Assembly: GCA_045540715.1 (NCBI GenBank)
Contig: JAZQHT010000005.1
Span: 1 to 27,608, forward strand
Reading direction: 5' to 3'
DNA length: 27,608 bases
DNA from: UMGS1279 sp045540715
GTDB lineage: Bacteria; Bacillota; Clostridia; Oscillospirales; Acutalibacteraceae
This document shows, piece by piece, positions 1-8,146 of the stretch. A program made the position numbers and the translations under genes. The notes beneath the pieces were generated by a model, which was not told the DNA's origin, did not search any database, and saw only the letters and a list, made by a program, of their open reading frames with translations. The stretch's first letter is position 1. Every line of letters starts with the position of its first letter.

Positions 1-32
1 AAAAGACCGAAGAATTTTCTTCGGTCTTTTTT
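1..32. terminator. Bidirectional intrinsic terminator
   Basis: Positions 1-14 and 17-30 are perfect reverse complements (AAAAGACCGAAGAA / TTCTTCGGTCTTTT), giving a strong hairpin. T-rich tracts lie on the right for plus-strand transcription and A residues on the left edge for minus-strand transcription. It lies 8 bases beyond the stop codon of the large minus-strand gene and should end that transcript. It may also end a convergent gene to the left of the window. Confidence 0.85.
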
Positions 33-39
33 GTATTTG

Positions 40-3000
40 TTAGTCTAGGGTGTAGCCATCCCACTCTGCAAAGTATCTTGCTAAGTGTGTAATGTCTTTA
101 CCTGTAATATCGTTGTCTTTATTAACGTCTAATGCTTCAAGTGAGCTGTTAACGGTTACATCCCAGTCAGCTAAATATCTGCGTAGTGTGGTTAAGTCTT
201 TACCATTAACTTCGCCGTTACCGTCAACGTCACCTAAAATGTAGGTTGGTGCTTCGTGTTGAGCGGTTTTAATAACTGCAAAGTCATCAATGTAAAGAAT
301 ATCAGTACCATTAGCTACACCGTATTGTGATGCAGCGCCAACTTCATATTCAATAAAGATTCTAATCTTTTCGTTTCTGCCTGAACTGAAGTTAATAATT
401 TCTTGTTTCCACAAGCCGTTTGAAGCATAATTAGAAATTTCTGCAATCATCTTGCCGGCTTCATATTGTGTTTGATCAGCTTTACCAATAGCGATGTGTT
501 TAATGCGTGAAACAACGTCTGCTTCGTTGTATTGTAATTCACCTTCAGCTAAGGTTAATAGCCATTTTAAGCTTAAGGTGTAATCAGCGTACTGATCAAC
601 GTCAACTTCAAAATATAGACCCTTAGTGTTTCTATATTTAATTGCTAGCATTTTTTCACCGCTTGCAGCGTGAGTAGATGCAGTATCTCTTGGGAAGTCA
701 ACACTGTCAACAACCTTTACAGTTGCCCAATCAATACTTGAATCATAATATAAACCGTCGGGTGTATCGCCAACCTCAAGATGTTCAAAGCTTGAATCTA
801 CTACTGCATTGTTTTCTTTGAATTTAGCAGTAATGGTCTTTGTAGCAATTGTGGTTTCAATAGAAATATCGGTTGAAATTGGGTTTTCGCCATCATACCA
901 ACCTAAGAATTCACCATCGTGATAAGGTTTAGCAGTTAAAGTAACAATTGTACCTGCAACTGCTTTATATTCAACGTGGTTGCCAACCTTTTCGTTTACG
1001 TCAACGTTTCCTAAATCACCTGCAACAACAGTTAAGGTTTCAACTGCGGTGTTAACAACAGGAACGTCAATAGTAATTTCATAATGTAATTTTTCTAAGT
1101 TGGTTGAATAATATTCAATGTTTAATTTGCTGCCATCTTCGGAGAAGTTAAAGTAAGCAACTAAACCGTAAGCAACGTCTGCTAATGTTTCGTCGTCTTG
1201 TAGATTTTCATTTCTTGCGCGTTCATCTAAACCTTGACCGTCAATAAGCATTTCTAAAACTTTATTGCCGTTATCTCCATAAGATTCAGTAATTCTTACA
1301 CCGTCATATTCAATATGACCGGATAGAACCATAACGATATTTTCGTGTTTAGAAATGAATTTTGTCCAAATGTCAGATGAGTGGTTTAATCCGCTAGAAG
1401 GATATTTGCCGGTTTCTTCATCAGGAGAACCTGCGCTACCCGGGCTATGTCCGTCGTTTTCGTTAAGTCTTTGACCATTTGCTTTTAAGTAGCCATGGGT
1501 TGTAACAATTACGTTGTAATCGGGGTTAGCGCTAACTACTTTAGCGGCCCAATCTAAAACGTCATCGGTTGCACCATATTGTAAAGCTAATACTAAGTAT
1601 TTAACGTTACCAACAGTAAATTTATGATATGTGTTTGCAATGCCGTTAAAGGAACCTGCTGCAGTGCTCTTATATTGTTCATAAGGAATATTGTTTTTAA
1701 ATTGTGATAGATAGTCGTGGTTACCTTGTAGAACAGTGTAGGGAAGGTTTGCAGCGTCTAATCTGTCAAATTGAGCTTTAGCGTTATTGTATTCGCTTTC
1801 AAAGCTGTTTTCGGTAATGTCGCCAAGGCTAATAACCATTTGAATATTCTTGTCATCTTTTTTGGCTAAAATATCGTCGTATAATTTAGCATATGCTTCG
1901 TTAATATTGTAATCGTTGGTTCCGCTTTCGCCTTCTAAAGGTCTGTCATCATTAAACTTTTGAGTATCGGGAACAACTGCGAAGCTATATGAAGATTCAA
2001 AGTCGTTTTCTTTATATAATGTAAAGTGGTCAAATAATACACCTGTTGCAGTAGGCATAGGAATAACAACCTTGCCGCCATTTTCGCCTGTTAAGAAGGT
2101 GTATCTTACTTCTGTCCATTCGCCTACAACAGTTTGCTTTTTGTAGTAAACGTTTGGTGTGTCAATAAATAGGTCGGTAATTACTTGACCTGCCGCATTG
2201 TTAGCAATAAGTATATTACTTACGTTGCTGCCACCTTTAATGTAAATGTTTGTTGCATCATCAGCAATAAGTGCAGCATCAGGGAAGGTTGAATAACCGC
2301 CTTCTGCTTCTAACTTAACGCTATCTTGATAATAATAGTAGCTGAAGTGATAGGTTGAATTTGGTTCAACATCATAAATTTTAAAGAAACCGTGAGAACC
2401 TGTTAGGTTTTCTAAAGCTTTAGTACCGGAATATGCTTTTGTATTATTAACGTTTAGTTTGCCGTAATACATTTTTGCAATTTCGGGGAAATTGTTGTTA
2501 ATAATAACATAAGCGTTTGTGGTAATTTCACCCCAAGGACTTCTATGAGCGCTTCCTTCCATTAATTCGCCAACCTGATATGTTTCACCGGAACCGTTGG
2601 TGTCAAGGTTTGTAGCAAAAGCATTAAAGCGTGCTTCATAAGTATCGGAAGGATCATAGCTTTCTGTAAAGGTTTCATCGGTTACGTATAGTGAACCGTT
2701 TTTATACCAACCAATAAATTCAGCGTTAGCATAAGCTTTTGCACTATATGTTAGTTCTTCGCCGGGAAGTGCTTCGGCTTTATCGGTCCAAGCAATACCA
2801 CCGTTTGTACCTTGACCTACAGTTGTAACTGTAATTTCAGGAGATGGTTTATAGTATAAAGAAACGTGGTCAATAAATACGTTACCGCCGTCTGCACAGA
2901 AGTTAATAGCAACGTCGGTATGGTTACCGGTGTTAAACTTAACTGAGTGCTTTGTCCAAGCATTTGTAGCTGTTCTTGCATCGCTAATATATTCATAAGG

Positions 3001-4380
3001 AATACGTGTTTGACCTGTTGTGCCAGCTACTTGCAAGTTCATATCGTTAACTAAAACTGTTGTAGCACCGGTAGGAATACCGGTTGCACAGTAAGAAATG
3101 ATACCGTTATTAGCGGAGTCATTGGGGTTAAATGCGCTTGCTTTATCTTGATAAATGTAATAGGTTAAATAATAATCTGTGTTGGTTTTTAAACCGCGAA
3201 CAACCTTGTAGTTAGTGTGGTTGTTATTTCTTGGAATATATGCAGCTTTTGTACCTGTATAAGCGGTAAGACCATCTATCTTAGCGTTGATAAATGCGTT
3301 ACTTGCAACAACAATACCTGCCCAGGATTGACCAACCCAGTCGTTAGCACCAATTGCTTTTATGCCGTCGGCGGGAAGACCTGTACCCCAGAATAAAGCG
3401 TTAGAAGCAGCGGGTGTATCACTTGCGCCTAAAGCAATTTCGTCTTCAAAAGAACCTTCGGGGAATATGTTTTTATATGTTGCGTTAAAACGTGCTTCAA
3501 TATTTGTAGCAGTGTTTAAATCTTCTGCTAAAGTAGCTTCTTCAGAAACTAATTGACCATTTCTAAACCAACCTGTAAATGTAGCGGTTTCATAAGGAAC
3601 TGCTTTAAATACAAAACCGTCGTTGGTTTCTTCAACCCAAGCAACACCACCGTTTTTATCGTCAGCACCTGTTGTTGTAGTTGTAACTACAGGAACACCA
3701 ACTTCAACAGAGTATGTAACTTTAATGTCGTCAATTAAGTAACCTTCATAGTCTGTTTTAAAGAAGAAGGCCGCTTTTGTTGCGTCGTCATCTGTTGTAA
3801 ATGTAAATGAACGTTCATGCCAAACGGCTCCGGGATTCATACTTCCACGAACATTTAATAATTCAGGAACCGCAGTATTGTCATAGTTTGCAACGAGACC
3901 TGTTTTAAAACTAAAACCTTCGGTAACGTCGCTAATATCATTAACAATTGCGTTTCTTGCATAGTTAGCAGAACCTGATAAAGCACAATATTCTTTGAAA
4001 GAAATTGTATAGGTTGTGTTTGCACTAACTGCAAAAGAAACACCAATACCGCCCCAAGCGGGAGTGCTTAAGTGTTTTGTTGTGTTAGTTGTATCGGTGT
4101 TTTGTGCAATTATGGAACTGTTTTTAGCTGTTGTACTAGCAGCAAACCAACCATTTTCGGCAGGTAAGCCACCTTTAAAGTATCCGTTTGCACCTTCGTC
4201 ATACTGTTTCCAAGTTGCCTCGTAATCGGCTGCTGGAGCGTCGCCAATGTTAAAGCCTTCAAAATCTTCTTCAAAAACTGTATATGTAACGGTTTTTGCA
4301 CTAGCCGGTAATGTGAATACTACCGAAATAGTAGTGAAGATCATCAGTAAACTTAACATTACTGAAAGAATTTTCTTCAT
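40..4380 (-). CDS. Secreted dockerin-containing calcineurin-like phosphoesterase with repeat and jelly-roll-like modules
   Basis: 1446 residues. Residues 1-28 form a signal peptide (MKK, hydrophobic stretch, cleavage after PASA). Likely modules in order: jelly-roll/CBM-like region ~30-225; GWF repeat around W271; jelly-roll-like ~303-510; GWY repeat around W558; jelly-roll-like ~590-795; metallophosphoesterase ~798-1095; GWY repeat around W1161; jelly-roll-like ~1187-1372; type I dockerin ~1378-1446. The phosphoesterase shows D805 (PDTQ, replacing the usual DxH), D854 (LGDITEN), N887-H888-D889 (GNHD), H962 (THG) and H1022 (SGHIEYDG), so most metal ligands are present. The dockerin has two calcium-loop segments (DVDGNGEVNGKD and DVNKDNDITGKD), each followed by a helix. 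This predicts attachment to a cohesin scaffold outside the cell. The jelly-roll calls rest on general appearance (W/Y-rich beta pattern, an FIDHVSLYY-like end) and are inference. The phosphoester substrate is unknown. RBS GGAGAG precedes the ATG; the gene is monocistronic. Confidence 0.85.
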   Translation of the reverse strand: MKKILSVMLSLLMIFTTISVVFTLPASAKTVTYTVFEEDFEGFNIGDAPAADYEATWKQYDEGANGYFKGGLPAENGWFAASTTAKNSSIIAQNTDTTNTTKHLSTPAWGGIGVSFAVSANTTYTISFKEYCALSGSANYARNAIVNDISDVTEGFSFKTGLVANYDNTAVPELLNVRGSMNPGAVWHERSFTFTTDDDATKAAFFFKTDYEGYLIDDIKVTYSVEVGVPVVTTTTTGADDKNGGVAWVEETNDGFVFKAVPYETATFTGWFRNGQLVSEEATLAEDLNTATNIEARFNATYKNIFPEGSFEDEIALGASDTPAASNALFWGTGLPADGIKAIGANDWVGQSWAGIVVASNAFINAKIDGLTAYTGTKAAYIPRNNNHTNYKVVRGLKTNTDYYLTYYIYQDKASAFNPNDSANNGIISYCATGIPTGATTVLVNDMNLQVAGTTGQTRIPYEYISDARTATNAWTKHSVKFNTGNHTDVAINFCADGGNVFIDHVSLYYKPSPEITVTTVGQGTNGGIAWTDKAEALPGEELTYSAKAYANAEFIGWYKNGSLYVTDETFTESYDPSDTYEARFNAFATNLDTNGSGETYQVGELMEGSAHRSPWGEITTNAYVIINNNFPEIAKMYYGKLNVNNTKAYSGTKALENLTGSHGFFKIYDVEPNSTYHFSYYYYQDSVKLEAEGGYSTFPDAALIADDATNIYIKGGSNVSNILIANNAAGQVITDLFIDTPNVYYKKQTVVGEWTEVRYTFLTGENGGKVVIPMPTATGVLFDHFTLYKENDFESSYSFAVVPDTQKFNDDRPLEGESGTNDYNINEAYAKLYDDILAKKDDKNIQMVISLGDITENSFESEYNNAKAQFDRLDAANLPYTVLQGNHDYLSQFKNNIPYEQYKSTAAGSFNGIANTYHKFTVGNVKYLVLALQYGATDDVLDWAAKVVSANPDYNVIVTTHGYLKANGQRLNENDGHSPGSAGSPDEETGKYPSSGLNHSSDIWTKFISKHENIVMVLSGHIEYDGVRITESYGDNGNKVLEMLIDGQGLDERARNENLQDDETLADVAYGLVAYFNFSEDGSKLNIEYYSTNLEKLHYEITIDVPVVNTAVETLTVVAGDLGNVDVNEKVGNHVEYKAVAGTIVTLTAKPYHDGEFLGWYDGENPISTDISIETTIATKTITAKFKENNAVVDSSFEHLEVGDTPDGLYYDSSIDWATVKVVDSVDFPRDTASTHAASGEKMLAIKYRNTKGLYFEVDVDQYADYTLSLKWLLTLAEGELQYNEADVVSRIKHIAIGKADQTQYEAGKMIAEISNYASNGLWKQEIINFSSGRNEKIRIFIEYEVGAASQYGVANGTDILYIDDFAVIKTAQHEAPTYILGDVDGNGEVNGKDLTTLRRYLADWDVTVNSSLEALDVNKDNDITGKDITHLARYFAEWDGYTLD

Positions 4381-4434
4381 AAATTTCTCTCCTTTAAATT
4401 TGTATTTATATAATATATATAACTATACAAGTTC

Positions 4435-4463
4435 ATTATAAATCACCTTTGGGCAAATTGCAA
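4435..4463 (-). promoter_or_regulatory. Sigma-A-type promoter of the dockerin phosphoesterase gene
   Basis: On the minus strand, TTGCAA (4458-4463) is followed after exactly 17 bases by a perfect TATAAT (4435-4440). Predicted transcription start is near 4428, giving a leader of about 48 nt with GGAGAG just before the ATG. Assignment is by consensus match and spacing only. Confidence 0.65.
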
Positions 4464-4485
4464 TAAAAATTATTAAGAAATTATT

Positions 4486-4524
4486 AAAAAAATACACCCA
4501 AAACTTGACAAAAGTTTTAGGTGC
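4486..4524 (-). terminator. Intrinsic terminator of the uxaC-kdgK operon
   Basis: On the minus strand, GCACCTAAAACTT and AAGTTTTGGGTGT pair over 13 positions with two G-U pairs, around a 5-base loop. A T-rich tract follows (plus-strand A run 4486-4492). It begins 24 bases after the kdgK stop, marks the end of the five-gene operon, and separates it from the promoter of the dockerin gene. Confidence 0.85.
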
Positions 4525-4548
4525 ATTAAAAATTATAAAATTTTAAAA

Positions 4549-5574
4549 TTATCTTTGAACACGGCCACTGCCGTCGCCACCTGCAAGTTTTTCAACTTCT
4601 GCCACTGTTACACGGTTATAGTCGCCGTCAATTGAGTGCTTAAGTGCCGAAGCCGCAACTGCAAATTCAATTGCGTCTTTACTGCTTTTGCCTGTAACTA
4701 AAGAGTAGATTAAGCCACCGCCAAAGCTGTCTCCACCGCCAACGCGGTCAACAATGTGAAGTGCATAGCTTTTTGAGAAGTAATAATCTTCACCATCGTA
4801 AAGCATACCTGCCCAGTTATTATCAGAAGCGGAAATAGATGTTCTAAGTGTTATTGCAACCTTTTTAAATCCGTAAGTATCTGCAAGCTGTTTTGCAACA
4901 GATTTATAACCTTCGTGGTTCAATTTACCGCCGTAAATATCGGTATCGGTTGCTTCAATACCAAATACGTCTTTTGCATCTTCTTCGTTAGCAATACAAA
5001 CGTCAATATATTCAGCAAGCTTTGTCATTGCTTCTTTGGCCTCTGCTCTGGTCCAAAGCTTACCACGATAGTTAAGGTCGCAAGAAATTATAACGCCACG
5101 TTTTTTTGCCGCTTTACAAGCATCAATACAAATGTCAACAAGGTTACCGCCAAGTGCTGGGGTAATACCTGTAAAGTGGAACCATTTTGCATCTTCAAAA
5201 ATTTCGTCCCAGTTAAAGTCGCTTCTTTCGGCTTCTGCAATAGCAGAGTGTTTGCGGTCGTAAATACAAACCGAGCCACGTTGAGAAGCACCTTTTTCCA
5301 TATAGTAAATACCAACTCTATCTCCGCCACGAGTGATTTTAGAGGTATCAACTCCAAAATATCTTAAAGAATTTACGGCGCCTTGACCAATTGCGTGAGA
5401 AGGTAATTTTGTAACGTACATACTGTCTAAACCGTAGTTAGCCAAAGAAACCGAAACGTTAGCTTCGCCACCGCCAAAGGTTGCAACTAGTTGATCATTT
5501 TGAAAAAATCTGTGATTCATAGGTGGGTTTAATCTTAACATTAATTCACCAAAGGTTACTACTTTATTAGCCAT
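4549..5574 (-). CDS. kdgK: 2-keto-3-deoxygluconate kinase (PfkB family)
   Basis: 341 residues, last gene of the glucuronate operon. It phosphorylates 2-keto-3-deoxygluconate (KDG) with ATP to KDPG in the cytoplasm. PfkB/ribokinase features: N-terminal FGELMLRLNPP, the substrate-binding GGGEANVSVSLA segment (~34-45), and the C-terminal GGGDSFGGGLI motif (second PfkB signature) with the catalytic aspartate. Its ATG overlaps the kdgA stop codon by one base (TAATG), with RBS AGGAGG at 5585-5590 inside kdgA, so translation is probably coupled. The KDG specificity is inferred from the operon (KDPG aldolase upstream, mannonate dehydratase further up). Sequence alone would allow another PfkB sugar kinase. 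Confidence 0.92.
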   Translation of the reverse strand: MANKVVTFGELMLRLNPPMNHRFFQNDQLVATFGGGEANVSVSLANYGLDSMYVTKLPSHAIGQGAVNSLRYFGVDTSKITRGGDRVGIYYMEKGASQRGSVCIYDRKHSAIAEAERSDFNWDEIFEDAKWFHFTGITPALGGNLVDICIDACKAAKKRGVIISCDLNYRGKLWTRAEAKEAMTKLAEYIDVCIANEEDAKDVFGIEATDTDIYGGKLNHEGYKSVAKQLADTYGFKKVAITLRTSISASDNNWAGMLYDGEDYYFSKSYALHIVDRVGGGDSFGGGLIYSLVTGKSSKDAIEFAVAASALKHSIDGDYNRVTVAEVEKLAGGDGSGRVQR

Positions 5575-6215
5575 TATTTGCGGGCCTCCTTAACAATTTT
5601 TACTGATTCTTTACATAAAGAAATAATTTCATCCCATTTGTTATTATCAATAAGGTCGGCAGTTACCATATAGCTTCCACCACAAGCACAAATAACGGGA
5701 CAACTTAAATATTCTTTTAGGTTTTTAAGAGAAATGCCGCCTGTTGGCATAACTTTAAACATTGGAAATGGAGCGCTCATTGCTTTAATTTTGCTTAGTC
5801 CACCCGATTGCTCAGCAGGGAAGAACTTTAAAACTTCAAGTCCAAATTTATATGCTGCGTGATAATCTGTAGGGGTAGTACAACCGGGGAATATAGCAAT
5901 ATTTTTATCAACGCAATACTTAACAATTTCGGGGTCAAAACCTGGTGTTACAATAAATTCAGCACCTGCGGCAATTGCTTTATCAACCTGCTCGGTTGTC
6001 ATAACAGTACCTGCTCCCGCTAAAATTTCGGGGCAAGCTTCTTTCATAAGCTTAATGGCTTTATCTGCCCCTGCCGCACGGAAGGTTACTTCTGCAACGG
6101 GAAGTCCGCCTTCTACTAATGCTTTTGCTAGGTTTGCGGCATCACGTTCGGGGTTATTAAGCTTAATAACGGGAACAACACCAATTTCACTAATACGAGT
6201 ATTAATTTTATTCAT
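5574..6215 (-). CDS. kdgA: KDPG/KHG aldolase
   Basis: 213 residues, the usual length for class I KDPG aldolase (Eda family). It splits 2-keto-3-deoxy-6-phosphogluconate into pyruvate and glyceraldehyde-3-phosphate. Visible motifs: the general-base glutamate E42 in GLPVAEVTFR, GAGTVMT at 67-73, VTPGFDPE at 89-96, and the Schiff-base lysine K130 in LKFFPAEQSGG. RBS AAAGGAG (6224-6230) lies in the 18-base gap after the SDR gene. It overlaps kdgK by one base. All catalytic residues are present. The enzyme could also act on 2-keto-4-hydroxyglutarate, as many relatives do. The symbol eda is used for the same gene in other species. Confidence 0.95.
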   Translation of the reverse strand: MNKINTRISEIGVVPVIKLNNPERDAANLAKALVEGGLPVAEVTFRAAGADKAIKLMKEACPEILAGAGTVMTTEQVDKAIAAGAEFIVTPGFDPEIVKYCVDKNIAIFPGCTTPTDYHAAYKFGLEVLKFFPAEQSGGLSKIKAMSAPFPMFKVMPTGGISLKNLKEYLSCPVICACGGSYMVTADLIDNNKWDEIISLCKESVKIVKEARK

Positions 6216-6233
6216 AGTAATTTCTCCTTTATA

Positions 6234-7085
6234 TTATACGCCCGAATAAGCAGAAAATCCGCCGTCAACAGGTAAAACTACACCGGTAATAAAGCTTGCG
6301 GCATCGTTATTAAGTAAGAATAATAAAGCGCCTTCAAGCTCGTTAGATTCGCCAAATCTGCCCATAGGAGTTGCGGCTAAAATTTTGCCGGTACGTGCAG
6401 TTGGAGTGCCATCTTCGTTAAATAAAAGTTTTGCGTTTTGTTTTGTTGAAAAGAATCCGGGAGCAATTGCGTTTACGCGAATTCCTTCTTTAGAAAAGTG
6501 AACTGCAAGCCATTGTGTAAAGTTTGAAATTGCAGCTTTTGCCCCCGAATAAGCGGGGATTTTTGTTAGTGGGGTAAAGGCGTTCATAGAAGAAATATTT
6601 AAAATATTACAGCCCTCTTTACCAACCATTTGTTTTGCAAATGCTTGTGTTGGAATTAAGGTTCCTAAAAAATTAAGATTAAATACAAAACCAACACCAC
6701 TTGATTCTAAATCAAAAAATGTTTTAATATCTTGGTTTAAATCTTCTTTATAAAAATATTCTTTGTCGGTTGTGGCTTTTGGGTTGTTACCGCCTGCACC
6801 GTTAATTAAAATATCACAGCATCCAAAATCTGCTTTTACTTGTTCTGCAACGGTTTCGCAAATTTCTTTATCTAATACGTTGCAAGAATATGCTTTTGCA
6901 ATACCGCCTTCTGAAACAATTTCGTCTGCAAATGCTTTGGCGGCTTCTTCATTTAAATCAAGTAGTGCAACCTTAGCACCTGCACGGGCAAGCACCTTTG
7001 CAAAGTGTGAACAAAGCACACCGCCTGCTCCCGTTACAACTGCAACCTTGCCATTTAAATCGGTATTAATAACGTTTTGTATCAT
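6234..7085 (-). CDS. uxuB: SDR-type fructuronate reductase (D-mannonate oxidoreductase)
   Basis: 283 residues, short-chain dehydrogenase/reductase. The NAD(P)-binding glycine-rich segment is VVTGAGGVLCSHFA (17-29), a variant of the classic TGxxxGIG. NGAGGN is at 95-100. The catalytic set is S166 and Y179-SGA-K183. A C-terminal LPVDGGFSAYSG end is typical of the family. It sits between mannonate dehydratase and KDPG aldolase, the place where fructuronate reductase is expected. In Bacillus the equivalent gene is also an SDR, not the long-chain dehydrogenase of E. coli. The substrate is therefore a context-based inference; the SDR fold is certain. It starts 2 bases after the uxuA stop, with AAAGGAG upstream inside uxuA. 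Confidence 0.88.
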   Translation of the reverse strand: MIQNVINTDLNGKVAVVTGAGGVLCSHFAKVLARAGAKVALLDLNEEAAKAFADEIVSEGGIAKAYSCNVLDKEICETVAEQVKADFGCCDILINGAGGNNPKATTDKEYFYKEDLNQDIKTFFDLESSGVGFVFNLNFLGTLIPTQAFAKQMVGKEGCNILNISSMNAFTPLTKIPAYSGAKAAISNFTQWLAVHFSKEGIRVNAIAPGFFSTKQNAKLLFNEDGTPTARTGKILAATPMGRFGESNELEGALLFLLNNDAASFITGVVLPVDGGFSAYSGV

Positions 7086-7087
7086 AA

Positions 7088-8146
7088 TTATTCTCCTTTT
7101 GCTGCTTTTTCGCAGGCCTCAAATAAGCCGTTAATATAGGTAGCGCCTAAAGCTCTGTCAAATAAACCGTAGCCGGGTTTGCCGGTTTCGCCCCAAATCA
7201 TTCTGCCGTGGTCAGGACGAACGTATAAATCATAATTATTTTCTGCTAATACCTTAACAATTTTATAAATGTCAAGCGAGCCACAAGAAGATAGGTGAGC
7301 CCTTTCTTCAAAAGAACCATCATCCATAATTTTAACGTTTCTTATATGCATAAATGCAATGCGGTCTTTCTTAACGTATTTTTCAACCATTTTAGGAATA
7401 TCGTTTGCTTTTGCACAACCAAGTGAACCGGTGCATAAGCATAGGCTGTTAGCAGGGCTATCATATAAACTTAAAAATCTGTCTAAAGCGGCTTCGTCAG
7501 TAATAATTCTTGGAATTCCAAAGATTGGGTATGGCGGGTCATCTGGGTGAATTGCCATTCTAACGCCGCATTCTTCTGCAACAGGAATAACCTTTTTCAA
7601 GAATTTTTCTAGATTGCGCCATAATCCTTCGCTACCAATTGCTTGATAAGCCGAAATTAATTCTCTAACTTCATCTTGTGTGTAACTTGCATCCCAACCG
7701 GGTAGATGTATATCGTCTTTTAATGGGTCTAAACCTTTCATTTGATCCCAATACATAACTAAACTTGTAGAACCGTCTTTTGCTTTGTAGTCAAGTTGCG
7801 TTCTTGTCCAGTCAAAAACAGGCATAAAGTTATAGGTTACACACTTAACGCCATATTTTGCACAACGACGAATATTTTCACAGTAAACTTCTAAAAGCTC
7901 GTCAACGTTGTTGCGGCCAAGCTTAATGTCTTCAGAAACGGGAATAGATTCAACCACGTCAAAAACAAGACCGTGTTTTTCGCATTCTTCCTTCATTTCT
8001 TTAAGTGCGCTTTCGGGCCAAACTTCACCTGGTTTTACGTCGTAAACTGCCGAAACAATTGAACGCATACCGGGAATTTGTGAAATATACTCTAAAGAAA
8101 TGGGGTCGCTTTTACCGTACCAACGAAAAGATAATTTCATATTCAT
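7088..8146 (-). CDS. uxuA: Mannonate dehydratase
   Basis: 352 residues, full length. It removes water from D-mannonate to give 2-keto-3-deoxygluconate; the family uses a divalent metal. Characteristic stretches: N-terminal FRWYGKSDPISLEYI, the metal-site region MAIHPDDPPYPIFGIPRI, CLCTGSLGC, FMHIRNVK and the terminal VRPDHGRM. The ATG follows the uxaC stop directly with no gap, and the GGAGGAG ribosome site lies in the last codons of uxaC. A second ATG two codons later (8140) is an equally possible start. Neighbours supply the substrate (UxaC, UxuB) and use the product (KdgK). Confidence 0.96.
   Translation of the reverse strand: MNMKLSFRWYGKSDPISLEYISQIPGMRSIVSAVYDVKPGEVWPESALKEMKEECEKHGLVFDVVESIPVSEDIKLGRNNVDELLEVYCENIRRCAKYGVKCVTYNFMPVFDWTRTQLDYKAKDGSTSLVMYWDQMKGLDPLKDDIHLPGWDASYTQDEVRELISAYQAIGSEGLWRNLEKFLKKVIPVAEECGVRMAIHPDDPPYPIFGIPRIITDEAALDRFLSLYDSPANSLCLCTGSLGCAKANDIPKMVEKYVKKDRIAFMHIRNVKIMDDGSFEERAHLSSCGSLDIYKIVKVLAENNYDLYVRPDHGRMIWGETGKPGYGLFDRALGATYINGLFEACEKAAKGE

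Noticed and set aside
4915..5367. 150-residue open frame on the plus strand over kdgK
   Set aside because: It is opposite a complete PfkB kinase gene, has Cys/Asn/Phe-rich composition without a known motif, and lacks its own upstream signals; it is a shadow.
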